This document shows, piece by piece, positions 7,974-16,768 of a stretch of 24,356 nucleotides of DNA; position 1 is the stretch's first letter; every line of letters begins with the position of its first letter. The stretch lies in the NCBI GenBank assembly GCA_964429355.1, contig CAYSCH010000106.1, positions 1-24,356 of the forward strand, in the 5' to 3' direction. The notes beneath the pieces are model-generated. The model worked only from the letters and a program-made list of their open reading frames with translations, did no database searches and had not been told where the DNA came from. The translations under genes and the position numbers were made by a program. Source of the stretch: JAAYAY01 sp964429355. Its GTDB lineage: Bacteria > Planctomycetota > Planctomycetia > Pirellulales > Thermoguttaceae.

Positions 7974-9005
7974 ATGAACCTCCAGTCCACCCGAATCCTC
8001 TTCAAAGCGATCCGACCGGCCTGTTACGCCGTGCTGGTCGCGAGCCTGTTGTCAATCTCGGCCATTCGGGCCCAGGAACAACCGTCCGACGGCGGCCCAA
8101 GTTCTCAGGCGCTGCCTGAGGAACCGAAGATCGACGATCCGGCGATCGACCCGGAGACCCTCGCCCAAGCGGCCCTCGAGAGTCAGGAACCCGACGAGCA
8201 GACGCTCTCCGACGAGGCCCTGGCCGCTGCAGTTACGACGCCGAAAATGGATCTCTGGGAATTGACCATTCGTGGTGGCGTCCTCATGATCCCAATCGCG
8301 TTCTTCTCGCTGGTCGTCGTGACCTTCGGGTTGGAGCGGATGATCGCCCTGCGCCGGCGCAGAGTGCTCCCCCCCGTACTTTTCGATGGACTCGACCGGC
8401 TCGCTGCCCAAAAAGGCGGCCTCGATCCACGGCGCGCCTATGCCCTTTGCCGAAAGTATCCGTCCACGGCCTCTCGGGTGATTCTCGACATGCTCATCCG
8501 GCTCGGACGACCTCATGGGGAAGTCGAGAGAGCTCTCCGCGATGCCTGCGACCGCGAAGCCGGACGCCTCTATGCCAACGTGCGCTGGCTGTCGCTCGCG
8601 GCCGGCGTCGCGCCGCTGCTGGGTCTGCTGGGAACGGTGCAGGGTATGATCCAGGCCTTCTTCGTAACGGCCAATCTACCCCCGGGCGCCAATCGTGCCG
8701 ACTACCTGGCCGAAGGCATTTACGTGGCCCTGGTCACCACCTTCGCCGGTCTTTCGGTCGCCATTCCTGCCGCTGTTCTCGCCCACACGTTTGAGGGCCG
8801 GATCCAGCGAATCTTTCGCGATTTTGACGAATACATGGCCAAGTTGCTTCCCCATCTCGAACGTTTCGAAGGTCGCCTCCGAGCAAACCACGAGAAACTC
8901 GACCTATCGGAGTTTCCCCGCAACCCGATCCCCCGCGACACCGGTGAGGCCCGGCGCCTCGCCGCCGAACAGGCTGCCCGTGTCAAGCCGGCTGAGCAGA
9001 AGTAA
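7974..9005 (+). CDS. MotA/TolQ/ExbB-family proton channel with signal peptide and periplasmic extension
   Basis: This 343-residue inner-membrane protein belongs to the ExbB/TolQ family, the pentameric stator that conducts protons with ExbD/TolR and drives a periplasmic partner. Residues 1-33 form a signal peptide ending AIRAQ. Residues 34-90 are an acidic, proline-rich segment. Membrane segments lie near 101-121, 207-230 and 248-270, with a large cytoplasmic loop between the first two. The family hallmark GLLGTVQGMIQAF is at 217-229, and LVTTFAGLSVAIPA is in the third segment. Classical ExbB is about 240 residues and lacks the long N-terminal part. The gene is followed after five bases by the ExbD-like gene. 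No strong Shine-Dalgarno is seen before ATG 7974. Confidence 0.95.
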   Translation: MNLQSTRILFKAIRPACYAVLVASLLSISAIRAQEQPSDGGPSSQALPEEPKIDDPAIDPETLAQAALESQEPDEQTLSDEALAAAVTTPKMDLWELTIRGGVLMIPIAFFSLVVVTFGLERMIALRRRRVLPPVLFDGLDRLAAQKGGLDPRRAYALCRKYPSTASRVILDMLIRLGRPHGEVERALRDACDREAGRLYANVRWLSLAAGVAPLLGLLGTVQGMIQAFFVTANLPPGANRADYLAEGIYVALVTTFAGLSVAIPAAVLAHTFEGRIQRIFRDFDEYMAKLLPHLERFEGRLRANHEKLDLSEFPRNPIPRDTGEARRLAAEQAARVKPAEQK

Positions 9006-9010
9006 GTGCT

Positions 9011-9430
9011 ATGGCAGTGAATATGAATAAGGGCGAAGCCCTTTCGACTCTGACGATGACGCCGTTGATCGACGTTGTCTTCCTGCTGCTCATATTCTTC
9101 CTCGTAGGCACCAAGCTTGCCGAGGAAGAACGCGAAATGGATATCCTTCTCCCCGATGCCAGCGAGGCTCAGCCCCGCACGAGCAAACCCCGCGAAACGA
9201 CCGTCAATATCGACGAAAAGGGAAGATACTTCGTCTCCGGCCGCCAGCTCACCCTGGCGGAGCTGGAGAAGGCCCTGAGAATCGTGCGGGTCAACAACCC
9301 CGGCCGAGCCTCCGTGATCCTCCGCGCCGATCGCCACTGCCAGGTCGATCACCTGGTTGCCGCCATGAACGCCTGCAACAAGGCAAAAATTCACGACTAC
9401 AAGATAACGACCCGCGACGAAAGTGGATGA
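9011..9430 (+). CDS. ExbD/TolR-family biopolymer transport protein
   Basis: This 139-residue protein has the ExbD layout: a short cytoplasmic N-terminus, one membrane helix (about residues 19-35, LIDVVFLLLIFFLVGT) and a periplasmic domain. Asp21 in PLIDVVFLLLIFF matches the protonatable aspartate essential in ExbD and TolR. The periplasmic part includes SVILRADRHCQVDHLVAAMNA, as expected for the family fold. It would pair with the ExbB-like protein encoded five bases upstream to harvest the proton-motive force. Length is normal. The stop overlaps an out-of-frame ATG (ATGA at 9427), but the next real gene is read in another frame. Confidence 0.96.
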   Translation: MAVNMNKGEALSTLTMTPLIDVVFLLLIFFLVGTKLAEEEREMDILLPDASEAQPRTSKPRETTVNIDEKGRYFVSGRQLTLAELEKALRIVRVNNPGRASVILRADRHCQVDHLVAAMNACNKAKIHDYKITTRDESG

Positions 9431-9439
9431 CAACGCTAT

Positions 9440-12400
9440 TTGGCAGTTGCCAGGGTTCTGAAAATTTCGTCCTCGATCCTATACCCTACAGACTACCGCC
9501 TACACTCCGCAGCCTTCCCCTTGAGCACCACGAACTCCAGAAGCCCCATCGATCATTCGCACGATTTCGACGAGCAACTCTGGCCGATCAATCTTGGTAT
9601 CTTGATCATCGCCGCTGCTGCCGCCACCTTCGTGGGCGCTACCAGCGCGTTTCCCGATCCCAGCCGGTTGGACTTCACCGATACAGCCGTCATCCAGACC
9701 GGCTGGGGCCGCCTGGCCGCGGTGGTCCTGACGGCCTTGGCGGCCATACTGGCTGTGTTCGGTTTGCAGCGATGGGTCGCGAGGCGCGTGCTCTTCTGCC
9801 TCCTGATGGGTTTGGTCACCCACTTGTGGCTCGGATTGTATCTTCATGAACGGTACCTCGAGGTCGTCACTCTTTACGCCGACGAACAGCGGGCCCTGTT
9901 GGCCGACGACGAAGAACTCACCGTCGTGCCGGACTACCACGAGTCGCAAATCACGCCCACCGGCCAGCCGCAGAGCTTCGAAAAGCCCGTCGAGCCGGAC
10001 CCGCCCCGCGAAAGCCAGCCCCTGAAGGTGGAGAAGAAGGCGGCGGAGCATGAAGTGGTGGCCGAACAACCGGCTCCCGTTCCGCAAACGCTGCCGGAGA
10101 GCCCTCCCGTTCCCCTGCAGATGGATCGGGCGGAAAGTTCCGTTCCCCTCCTGGCCGATCGTATCGCCGGTATCAAGCTGAGTCGCCAGGCCACGCCGGA
10201 CCGTCCCGAGCCCAACGATCCGATCCCACAGCCCACGACTCCCGAGACGACCGACGCACCAATGCCGACCTTGGCCGCCGAGCCAACTCTCGCACAGCGG
10301 CGAATCGAGCAGATTGCCGCACCGCAGCCCACCCGGCAGGCCGTGGACGTGCGTTCCGACCTCTTACGGTCCCAACTTGACCGTCAATCCAAAGAGACTG
10401 CCCCGCAATTGACGTTCTCCGACCGGCGGCTTTCCGCCAGACAGGTCCGACCTCTGGAGTCCGAACCGGATTCAGGCGACATGCCAACCGTCCCAACGAC
10501 GGAAACGGCCACAGCTCCGAACCGGCAGGCCAACCAGGTTGCTTCCTCCATCTCCCGCAATCCTGCCCAGACCGACGTACCGGCGGCGACCGCCGCTCCC
10601 TCGGCGGCGAATCTCTCAACTCCCAGTGCGGCCTTTCCCCAGAACCACCGTGCCGAGGTCTCGCCAAAACCAACGGATCTCTCCCAGGCAAGTCGGCCTA
10701 TGACCCGCACGACGCGGGAGGTGCCGGGTGCTGAAGTCTCAGTGCCCGTCCCTGCCGTCATGCCGAGCCCAACTGTCTCCCCCCAGACCGCCGCGACAAT
10801 TCAGGCCAGTGGCGCCAGCCGCGCCGCGCGCCGTGCCGACGAACCGGCAACGGCGGCCCGCGGATCGGCCGGTTCCGTAAGCCAGGTGTCGGCCCTCGCC
10901 ACAGGTCAGGTCAGCGCTCGGATCGGACGTCCGAGAACCGATGCCGGCGAGCGGCCCAGTTTGCACTCCGCTGGTGCTGGCAATCCGCTTTCCCGTTCGG
11001 CTCGAGCTCTGCCGACTGCTCCGACCGATCTTCCTCCGGCCGATCAAATGGCATCCACGGGAAGCGGCTCCGGAATGCGTCCCGACGACAGTTTCGACGC
11101 TTCCGTGCCTGGCCCCACTCGCCGGATGTCGGGAACCACCACCGAACTGGCCGTTGGGCGGCTCTCTTCCGACCCACCGGCCGGAGCCATTTGGGGCGAC
11201 AGCACTCCTACGACTCCGATGCGGCGAGCCGCCAGCGGCGTCCCGTCCACCACTCCCAGCGGCAGCAGCGGCGGAGGCCGGGAACAACTCGCCCGATCGG
11301 CCTTTGCGTCCGCTGCGCCCATGGCCAGCCCCGGCGACATGGTGCCGGCAGTGCCCAGCACCGATCCGTCGCCTGGCAGCGCCGGTTCCAACCTGAATGC
11401 GACAGGCTCGTCAGGGTCGGAGACCGCAGCTCTGGGCACTCCGGCCCCAACAGGCGGCACGACGCAAGCCGATCCGTCAACGGCCCCGATCCGGATCGAA
11501 TCGCTCGGTGCCGACGCCGGCCAGGGTAGTCCAGCCCAAGGCACCGCAGGCGATGGGTTGCCCGGCGCCATGGCTGCAGCCGCAGCGGTTCCCGGTCCGG
11601 CGGCCGTCACGGCGCGGCGGGGCGTGGCGGGAGACGTATCGGAAAACATGTTGGCGGCCGGCTCGCCCTCCACCCTGCCAAGGCGAAGCCTCGGCCCCTT
11701 GACCGGCCTGGCCGTCGATATGCCGCTACACGTTGATTCGCCCGGGGTCGGCCCCAGCCAGGATTCCGAGCGACACCCCGGCGCAGGACCGGCCAGCAGC
11801 CAGGCGGAGCGAGTCCAGGCCGGACCGGCAGTGCCCATTCGCGAAGCGCCCGGAGCGGGCGGACTGAGCGATATCCCGTCACCCGAACTGGGCATCCCCA
11901 GTCGCCGTGCCCGTCCGGAGAGTGTTGTGGCCCACACGTCGCCGGGGCGGTTTCTCCTCGATCGCGCAGCCGGCCGGCCACCGCTCGATGCCTCGCTGAT
12001 GAAGCCCCCAGCCGCCGCATTCAAACAGCGTTTCCCGGGCCAGCGCAACGAAACTGCCCAAAAACACGGAGCCACCGAAAGCTCCGACCGGGCCGTCGAA
12101 CAGGGACTCTATTTCCTCGCCCGTTGCCAGTTTCCTGACGGGCGATGGGCACTCGACCGGCTCCCGCCCGGCGTCGTCGATCCGTCGGTCAATTCCGGAC
12201 TCGGCCAGATGAACGCCGATACGGCGGCCACCGGGCTGGCCTTGCTCACCTTTCTCGGCAAGGGCTACACCCATGTCGACGATAAGTATCGAAACCAGGT
12301 CGGCGCCGGCCTGCGATGGCTGATCTCCAACCAGCAGGAAAACGGCGCCCTGTTCAACGAGCAGTCGGATCAGACCCTTTACGCCCAATTCTACGCCCAC

Positions 12401-13132
12401 GGAATCGCCACGATCGCCTTGGGTGAAGCCTACGGAATGACGTGGGACGAAGATCTTCTCGAGCCACTCCAGCGGGCAATCGGCTTCACGTTGAATGCCC
12501 AGCATCCCGAGCGGGGAGGCTGGCGCTATCGGGCTCAGCAGGAGACCGACACTTCCGTTTCCGGCTGGCATCTGATGGCTCTGAAGAGCGCTCAGATGGC
12601 CGGCATCGAGGTCCCGACCGAGGCGCTCGCCCGGGTATCGGGGTGGCTCGACCTTGCCCAGGGCCAGGACGGTTCCCGTTACCGCTACAACCCGTACGCG
12701 ATCGACAGCCCGTCGCAGCGTCAAGGGCGTGTGCCGAGCCTTGCCATGACGGCGGAAGGTCTGCTCATGCGTCTCTATCTGGGCCGCGACCGCAACCACC
12801 CGGAAATGCTCTCCGGAGCAAACTATCTCCGCGAGAATCTTCCGGGCCAGTCGGGCACCCCCGACGACGTCTACTACCTCTACTACGCCACTCAGGTAAT
12901 GTTCCAGATGCAGGGCGACTTTTGGCCGGCCTGGAACGACAAGCTCCGTCCGCGGCTCGAATCGACCCAGATCCAGAAGGGCCAGCTCATCGGAAGCTGG
13001 AGCCCGACCGAACCGGCTCGCGACCGCTGGGGCCACGCCGGCGGACGTCTCTACGTGACCGCAATGCACCTCCTCATGCTGGAAGTCTATTATCGGCACA
13101 TGCCGCTCTTCCGAGAGATCGAGAAAGACTGA
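9440..13132 (+). CDS. Giant membrane-anchored protein: disordered linker plus squalene-cyclase-like toroid
   Basis: The longest form is 1230 residues from TTG 9440. A second TTG at 9521 (MSTTNSRS) is equally plausible, as neither has a clear Shine-Dalgarno. Three hydrophobic segments (about 47-69, 89-108 and 112-133) anchor it. Residues about 135-875 are low complexity, rich in Pro, Ser, Ala, Thr and Gly, and probably disordered. From about 880 the protein folds as an alpha/alpha toroid of the prenyltransferase/squalene-oxidase-repeat type. QW-like motifs are visible (QFPDGRW, then QQENGALF, then ERGGWRY), but the catalytic DXDD acid motif of squalene-hopene cyclases is not seen, so binding rather than cyclisation is likely. 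Gene position after ExbB/ExbD and the anchor plus Pro-rich linker plus terminal domain layout recall TonB. No TonB C-terminal domain is present. The TonB-like role is inference. Confidence 0.92.
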   Translation: MAVARVLKISSSILYPTDYRLHSAAFPLSTTNSRSPIDHSHDFDEQLWPINLGILIIAAAAATFVGATSAFPDPSRLDFTDTAVIQTGWGRLAAVVLTALAAILAVFGLQRWVARRVLFCLLMGLVTHLWLGLYLHERYLEVVTLYADEQRALLADDEELTVVPDYHESQITPTGQPQSFEKPVEPDPPRESQPLKVEKKAAEHEVVAEQPAPVPQTLPESPPVPLQMDRAESSVPLLADRIAGIKLSRQATPDRPEPNDPIPQPTTPETTDAPMPTLAAEPTLAQRRIEQIAAPQPTRQAVDVRSDLLRSQLDRQSKETAPQLTFSDRRLSARQVRPLESEPDSGDMPTVPTTETATAPNRQANQVASSISRNPAQTDVPAATAAPSAANLSTPSAAFPQNHRAEVSPKPTDLSQASRPMTRTTREVPGAEVSVPVPAVMPSPTVSPQTAATIQASGASRAARRADEPATAARGSAGSVSQVSALATGQVSARIGRPRTDAGERPSLHSAGAGNPLSRSARALPTAPTDLPPADQMASTGSGSGMRPDDSFDASVPGPTRRMSGTTTELAVGRLSSDPPAGAIWGDSTPTTPMRRAASGVPSTTPSGSSGGGREQLARSAFASAAPMASPGDMVPAVPSTDPSPGSAGSNLNATGSSGSETAALGTPAPTGGTTQADPSTAPIRIESLGADAGQGSPAQGTAGDGLPGAMAAAAAVPGPAAVTARRGVAGDVSENMLAAGSPSTLPRRSLGPLTGLAVDMPLHVDSPGVGPSQDSERHPGAGPASSQAERVQAGPAVPIREAPGAGGLSDIPSPELGIPSRRARPESVVAHTSPGRFLLDRAAGRPPLDASLMKPPAAAFKQRFPGQRNETAQKHGATESSDRAVEQGLYFLARCQFPDGRWALDRLPPGVVDPSVNSGLGQMNADTAATGLALLTFLGKGYTHVDDKYRNQVGAGLRWLISNQQENGALFNEQSDQTLYAQFYAHGIATIALGEAYGMTWDEDLLEPLQRAIGFTLNAQHPERGGWRYRAQQETDTSVSGWHLMALKSAQMAGIEVPTEALARVSGWLDLAQGQDGSRYRYNPYAIDSPSQRQGRVPSLAMTAEGLLMRLYLGRDRNHPEMLSGANYLRENLPGQSGTPDDVYYLYYATQVMFQMQGDFWPAWNDKLRPRLESTQIQKGQLIGSWSPTEPARDRWGHAGGRLYVTAMHLLMLEVYYRHMPLFREIEKD

Positions 13133-13197
13133 CCTCCGAGGTGTTCCGGCTGATCAGAACGCCGCCTGCTGGCGTCCAGCTTTCTGGAATTGCCGAA

Positions 13198-15516
13198 TTA
13201 CTCGGCGTTGGTTGCCTCGGGCGAATCGGCCAGGTGGACGAGGGAAGTTATAGGCGCTGGGGCCGTGGCGATCCAACGGCCGACAGGCCCGGCCAGCAGG
13301 GCCGGCAGGAACAACAGGTTTCCCACCATACCGGCCGTCAGCAGCAGAAGCATCAGCATACCGAAGCGGAAGGTGGGGACGAAGGAACTCATGGCAAAGG
13401 CGGCCAGGCCAATGCCGATGATGCCCCAGCTTTGCACAATCGCCCGGCCGCAGGTGCGATAGGCTGCCATTGCCGCCTGCGGCCCTGTCAAGCCTTGCTG
13501 GACTCCGCGGCGATGGCAGAGCAGCACATGAATCACGTCGTCGACCGTGACGCCCACCGCCACGCATGGAGTCATCACGGAGCCGATATCCACGACGATC
13601 CCCATGAGGCCCATAAATCCAAAAACCAGCGCCGTGGGGAAGATGCTCAGGAGGAACATGACACCGCCGGTCAGCCAGCTTCGAGTGGTCAGGATCAATC
13701 CGACGACGATCAGCAGCACGTCGGTCCCGAGGCCAAAGAGCATCCCGTCGAGGAGCGACTGCCTGGCCTTGAAGACGATAGGGGCTGTGCCCGTGACGAG
13801 CAGGTCCACGCCGGCGCCGTTGGGGCCGACCTGTTCCTCAATAATCGGCTGGATGCTGCTTCGCAGCTTGCTCACGAGTGCCGCATAGTCCAGATCGTCG
13901 ATTCCGCGAACGCGAAGACTGATCCGCCACATTTCCTCGCCGCCATCCTCGGCGAGCCATCCGTACTCGTGAAGGATGTTGTAGCGGCTCTTGAGCTGTG
14001 AATTGATGACCGCGCGCCGGAGAGCACTTCCGCCGGAGGATTGGCTGACCTCGGGGGGCGCAAAAGTGGCCGCAGAAAGGCATCCGCTTGCCTCCGGCAG
14101 GCCCCTGAGCTGCGTATGAATTGTGGCGACAAGCCGCATGCGATGGGCGGTATCCGATTCATTTTCCCGGCGGAAGCGAACCACGACTTCCAGCGGGATC
14201 GTCGCACCGAGCCGTTCCTCCAGCCACTGGGTCATGGGGATTACCGGAGCACCTGGCGAGAAGAGCCGCATCATCTGGATCGACGTGCGTATCTGGGGCA
14301 GTCCTGCCAAGCCCACGCAGGTTGCGGCAAGGAACACGGTCGTTACCACCCCGGAATGCGAGGTGACCCACTCTCCCAACTTGGGCCACAGGGCCAAGTG
14401 CGAGCGTTCCTGAGCCGTGCCGTCGCTCGGGACTGGACTGGGAGCCGGCCAACGCGGCATCCATACCGCGAAGGCTGCCGGAAGGACCAAGAACTGCGCC
14501 GCCGAGCCGAGAACGACTCCGACGGCCGAGAACACGCCGAACATCCGGATCGGATTCAAATCGCTGTAACCAAGCGACAACAGCCCGAGAACGGTGGTTG
14601 ACGCAGCCAGAGACAAGGGTACCGCCGCATGGGCCAGGGCCCTGCCGGGAGCACGATGTGGATCGCCGTGCTCGAGGGCGTCGAGGTAGTAGTTCGACAG
14701 ATGTATGGCCCCAGAAACGGCCGTTACATAGACCAGCGGGACCATGGTGATGAGGATGGCGTTCAGAGGCATTCCCACCAGGGGTACGACCGCCAGGCTG
14801 GCCGCCGCGCTGTAGACGCCCACCGCCAGAGTGAGCACCGTGAGCCGCAGGTTGCGAAAGGAGAGCCAAGCAATCACCAGCCCCAGCAAGCCCGACACGC
14901 CGGCCAGACTGACCAGTGAGCGGGTGCTTTCCTCGTTGAGCGCGGCATTCACGACCGGGATGCCGCCCAGACGTAGTTCCTGGCGAGGTACGCCGGCCAA
15001 TTCCCCCGCCCGCCCCAGCAAGTCGATGGCCGCGTCCAAGCGGCCGGCGGCCCCGGCCTTAAGCGTCATGACCGCGCACGTGTGCCGGCCGTCCGGCCCG
15101 ATAATGGAACCTTGCAGCCGCGAGATGGCCAGATTCCGGCTCAAGTCCACCGGCGGAGCGTTTAATTGTTCCAGCAGGGATCGGCCCGTCATGATGCGGG
15201 AAAACGGCGATCCACCCTTGTCGCGTTCGGCCAGTTCAGACAAGATATGGGCAAACTCGTCCAGCCTCCGGTCGTCCAACGTGCAGCCAGGCCAACTGGC
15301 GATGATGAAGTCCTGGACCCCAAAGTGCTCGGTGAACGAACGGAACTGTTGAGTCTCGGGATAGTCGGCTGGGAGCCAGTCGCGGACGTCGTTGGAGTTG
15401 CTGCGAATGCCCTCAAGCACCCCCCAAGCGATCAGTGGCAACAGTGCCGCCGCGACAATCAGAATCGGCGCGCCACGCCTCTGGAAAAACGAAGGTCGGC
15501 CCATGCTCGACGTCAT
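13198..15516 (-). CDS. MMPL/RND-superfamily transporter
   Basis: The protein has 772 residues from ATG 15516; ATG 15504 (MGRPSFFQ) is an alternative. The open frame extends further upstream, but that part lies antisense to the neighbouring gene. The plan is the duplicated RND fold: one N-terminal membrane helix, a large periplasmic loop, a five-helix block, a second loop and a second five-helix block. GVTVDDVIHVLL in the second block matches the conserved Gly-Asp-His motif of MMPL proteins such as the hopanoid exporter HpnN. These use the proton gradient to move lipids or other hydrophobic molecules. Substrate is not known. It converges on the toroid gene with only 65 bases between stops, where only a weak 5-bp hairpin is seen. 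It has its own strong promoter. Confidence 0.93.
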   Translation of the reverse strand: MTSSMGRPSFFQRRGAPILIVAAALLPLIAWGVLEGIRSNSNDVRDWLPADYPETQQFRSFTEHFGVQDFIIASWPGCTLDDRRLDEFAHILSELAERDKGGSPFSRIMTGRSLLEQLNAPPVDLSRNLAISRLQGSIIGPDGRHTCAVMTLKAGAAGRLDAAIDLLGRAGELAGVPRQELRLGGIPVVNAALNEESTRSLVSLAGVSGLLGLVIAWLSFRNLRLTVLTLAVGVYSAAASLAVVPLVGMPLNAILITMVPLVYVTAVSGAIHLSNYYLDALEHGDPHRAPGRALAHAAVPLSLAASTTVLGLLSLGYSDLNPIRMFGVFSAVGVVLGSAAQFLVLPAAFAVWMPRWPAPSPVPSDGTAQERSHLALWPKLGEWVTSHSGVVTTVFLAATCVGLAGLPQIRTSIQMMRLFSPGAPVIPMTQWLEERLGATIPLEVVVRFRRENESDTAHRMRLVATIHTQLRGLPEASGCLSAATFAPPEVSQSSGGSALRRAVINSQLKSRYNILHEYGWLAEDGGEEMWRISLRVRGIDDLDYAALVSKLRSSIQPIIEEQVGPNGAGVDLLVTGTAPIVFKARQSLLDGMLFGLGTDVLLIVVGLILTTRSWLTGGVMFLLSIFPTALVFGFMGLMGIVVDIGSVMTPCVAVGVTVDDVIHVLLCHRRGVQQGLTGPQAAMAAYRTCGRAIVQSWGIIGIGLAAFAMSSFVPTFRFGMLMLLLLTAGMVGNLLFLPALLAGPVGRWIATAPAPITSLVHLADSPEATNAE

Positions 15517-15579
15517 CCTGGTTCCCGGCCGCCACGCCTTTCCGACTGACGACTCCTCGTACTCGATACGAAAGGATCG

Positions 15580-15608
15580 ATTATACCCTCCAAAGAAGGG
15601 GTTGTCAC
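15580..15608 (-). promoter_or_regulatory. Near-consensus sigma-70 promoter for the MMPL transporter
   Basis: On the minus strand GTGACA (15608-15603, 5 of 6) is followed by exactly 17 bases and then a perfect TATAAT (15585-15580). Transcription would start near 15573, giving a 5' leader of about 57 bases before ATG 15516. This is the best promoter match in the window. No comparable promoter was found on the plus strand for the divergent gene at 15676. Confidence 0.6.
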
Positions 15609-15675
15609 GTTCTCGTGGACTTTCTGTGGATCTGGATTTCGACCGAATCGCGAACTCCGAAGAAAAGGGATAGCC

Positions 15676-16587
15676 ATGTATCGCAACAGACTCAGTCGAA
15701 GGGGTTTTCTCGGAGGAGCGGCTGCCACTGCAGTCCTGGTAGCGGACTGGCGGTACGCGATTTCTGCCGAGCCTCAGAACGCCCCCTTTCCCGGTCGCCC
15801 CAACGAAGGCACCGTCCGCGACAGGCTCTGGATCTGGGGCGGAGCACCCGGCGCCACGAACGACGAGTGGGGCCATGCCCCTTCCCGAATGACAGCCGCC
15901 GAGGCGGCCTTCTACATGGGAATTCCTAATCTGTTCCTGATCCGGCACAAGGGACGCCCGGCCCTGGAAGAATACGACCAGTACGCCCTTGCCCTCAGCC
16001 CGCTGAAACGGGTTGCGTGGGCCCTGGTCGAATCGGGTGGGGAAACCGCCCCGGAACGGCGCGACTACGTGCTCAAGATGCCCGCCCGGTTTCCGAACAT
16101 AACGGGTTTCATCATGGACGACTACTTCAAGCCGGATGGATCGGCCCAACTCACCGTCGACCAGCTCCAAGAGCTCGAGCAGAAGCGGACGATCGACGGC
16201 ACAAAACTGCCCCTATACGTGGTGGTCTACACGCACCAACTGGACCTGCCGATCCAGCCCCATTTGAAACACTGCGACAAGATCACCTTCTGGACCTGGA
16301 AATCGGAGGACCTGGCGAACCTCGAGACGAATTTCGAGAAACTGGAGAAGATCGCCCCCGACCATCCCAAGCTGCTGGGCTGCTACCTGTGGGATTTCGG
16401 CAACAAAGCGCCGATGCCCCTGGACGCCATGAAACGCCAGACCGATTACGGATATCAACTGCTGCAGGCGGGCAGGATCGAAGGTATGATCTTCCTGGAG
16501 CACGGTGTCTGCGACATCGGACTGGATACGGTGCTGTGGACCAAGGAGTGGATCGCTATGGTCGGCGAGCAACGGCTGCCCGAGTGA
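15676..16587 (+). CDS. Tat-exported protein, probable TIM-barrel fold, unknown function
   Basis: This 303-residue protein begins with a twin-arginine signal: SRRGFLG at residues 7-13, a hydrophobic stretch with AAATAVLVA, and probable cleavage after AISA near residue 31. It would be folded in the cytoplasm and exported by Tat. The mature part has alternating strands and helices typical of a TIM barrel, with acidic end-of-strand residues in GFIMDDYF (144-151), and WTWKSEDL and YLWDFG later. That layout resembles glycosidase-like barrels, but I cannot assign a family or reaction. An AGGG precedes ATG 15676 at a suitable distance. It sits directly before a large secreted glycosidase-like gene on the same strand, 181 bases away, which hints at carbohydrate-related work. 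Confidence 0.88.
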   Translation: MYRNRLSRRGFLGGAAATAVLVADWRYAISAEPQNAPFPGRPNEGTVRDRLWIWGGAPGATNDEWGHAPSRMTAAEAAFYMGIPNLFLIRHKGRPALEEYDQYALALSPLKRVAWALVESGGETAPERRDYVLKMPARFPNITGFIMDDYFKPDGSAQLTVDQLQELEQKRTIDGTKLPLYVVVYTHQLDLPIQPHLKHCDKITFWTWKSEDLANLETNFEKLEKIAPDHPKLLGCYLWDFGNKAPMPLDAMKRQTDYGYQLLQAGRIEGMIFLEHGVCDIGLDTVLWTKEWIAMVGEQRLPE

Positions 16588-16681
16588 GCCGCTGGAGTCC
16601 AGGCTGCAGCCCGGGGGCCACCAAACGTCGGGTGAGCCCAGCGAGCCCGTGCGGCAATCTCATTAACGACTAACCTTCCGC

Positions 16682-16714
16682 GACCCGCGCGACGTCATTT
16701 GGCGACGGCGGGTC
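16682..16714 (+). repeat. Long hairpin in the leader of the DUF5703 gene
   Basis: GACCCGC (16682-16688) pairs perfectly with GCGGGTC (16708-16714). Inside, CGTC (16693-16696) can pair with GACG (16704-16707), leaving a four-base bulge on the left side. It lies 54 bases before ATG 16769 and about 95 bases after the preceding stop. No T run follows. It may end or slow transcripts from the Tat gene, or be part of the leader of the next gene. Confidence 0.4.
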
Positions 16715-16768
16715 TCCAACGTGCCCACTGTTTGATTGCATTCTTCAGAAACGAACGAGGACACTCGC

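Noticed and set aside
9427..9849. Plus-strand frame starting at the ATGA overlap with the ExbD stop
   Set aside because: The overlap looks like a coupled start, but the frame is out of register with the toroid protein, whose membrane segments begin in the other frame over the same bases. The peptide is Arg/Pro-rich shadow sequence.
15517..16170. N-terminal extension of the MMPL open frame upstream of 15516
   Set aside because: It is antisense to the Tat-signal gene, shows no transporter features, and lies upstream of the near-consensus promoter.
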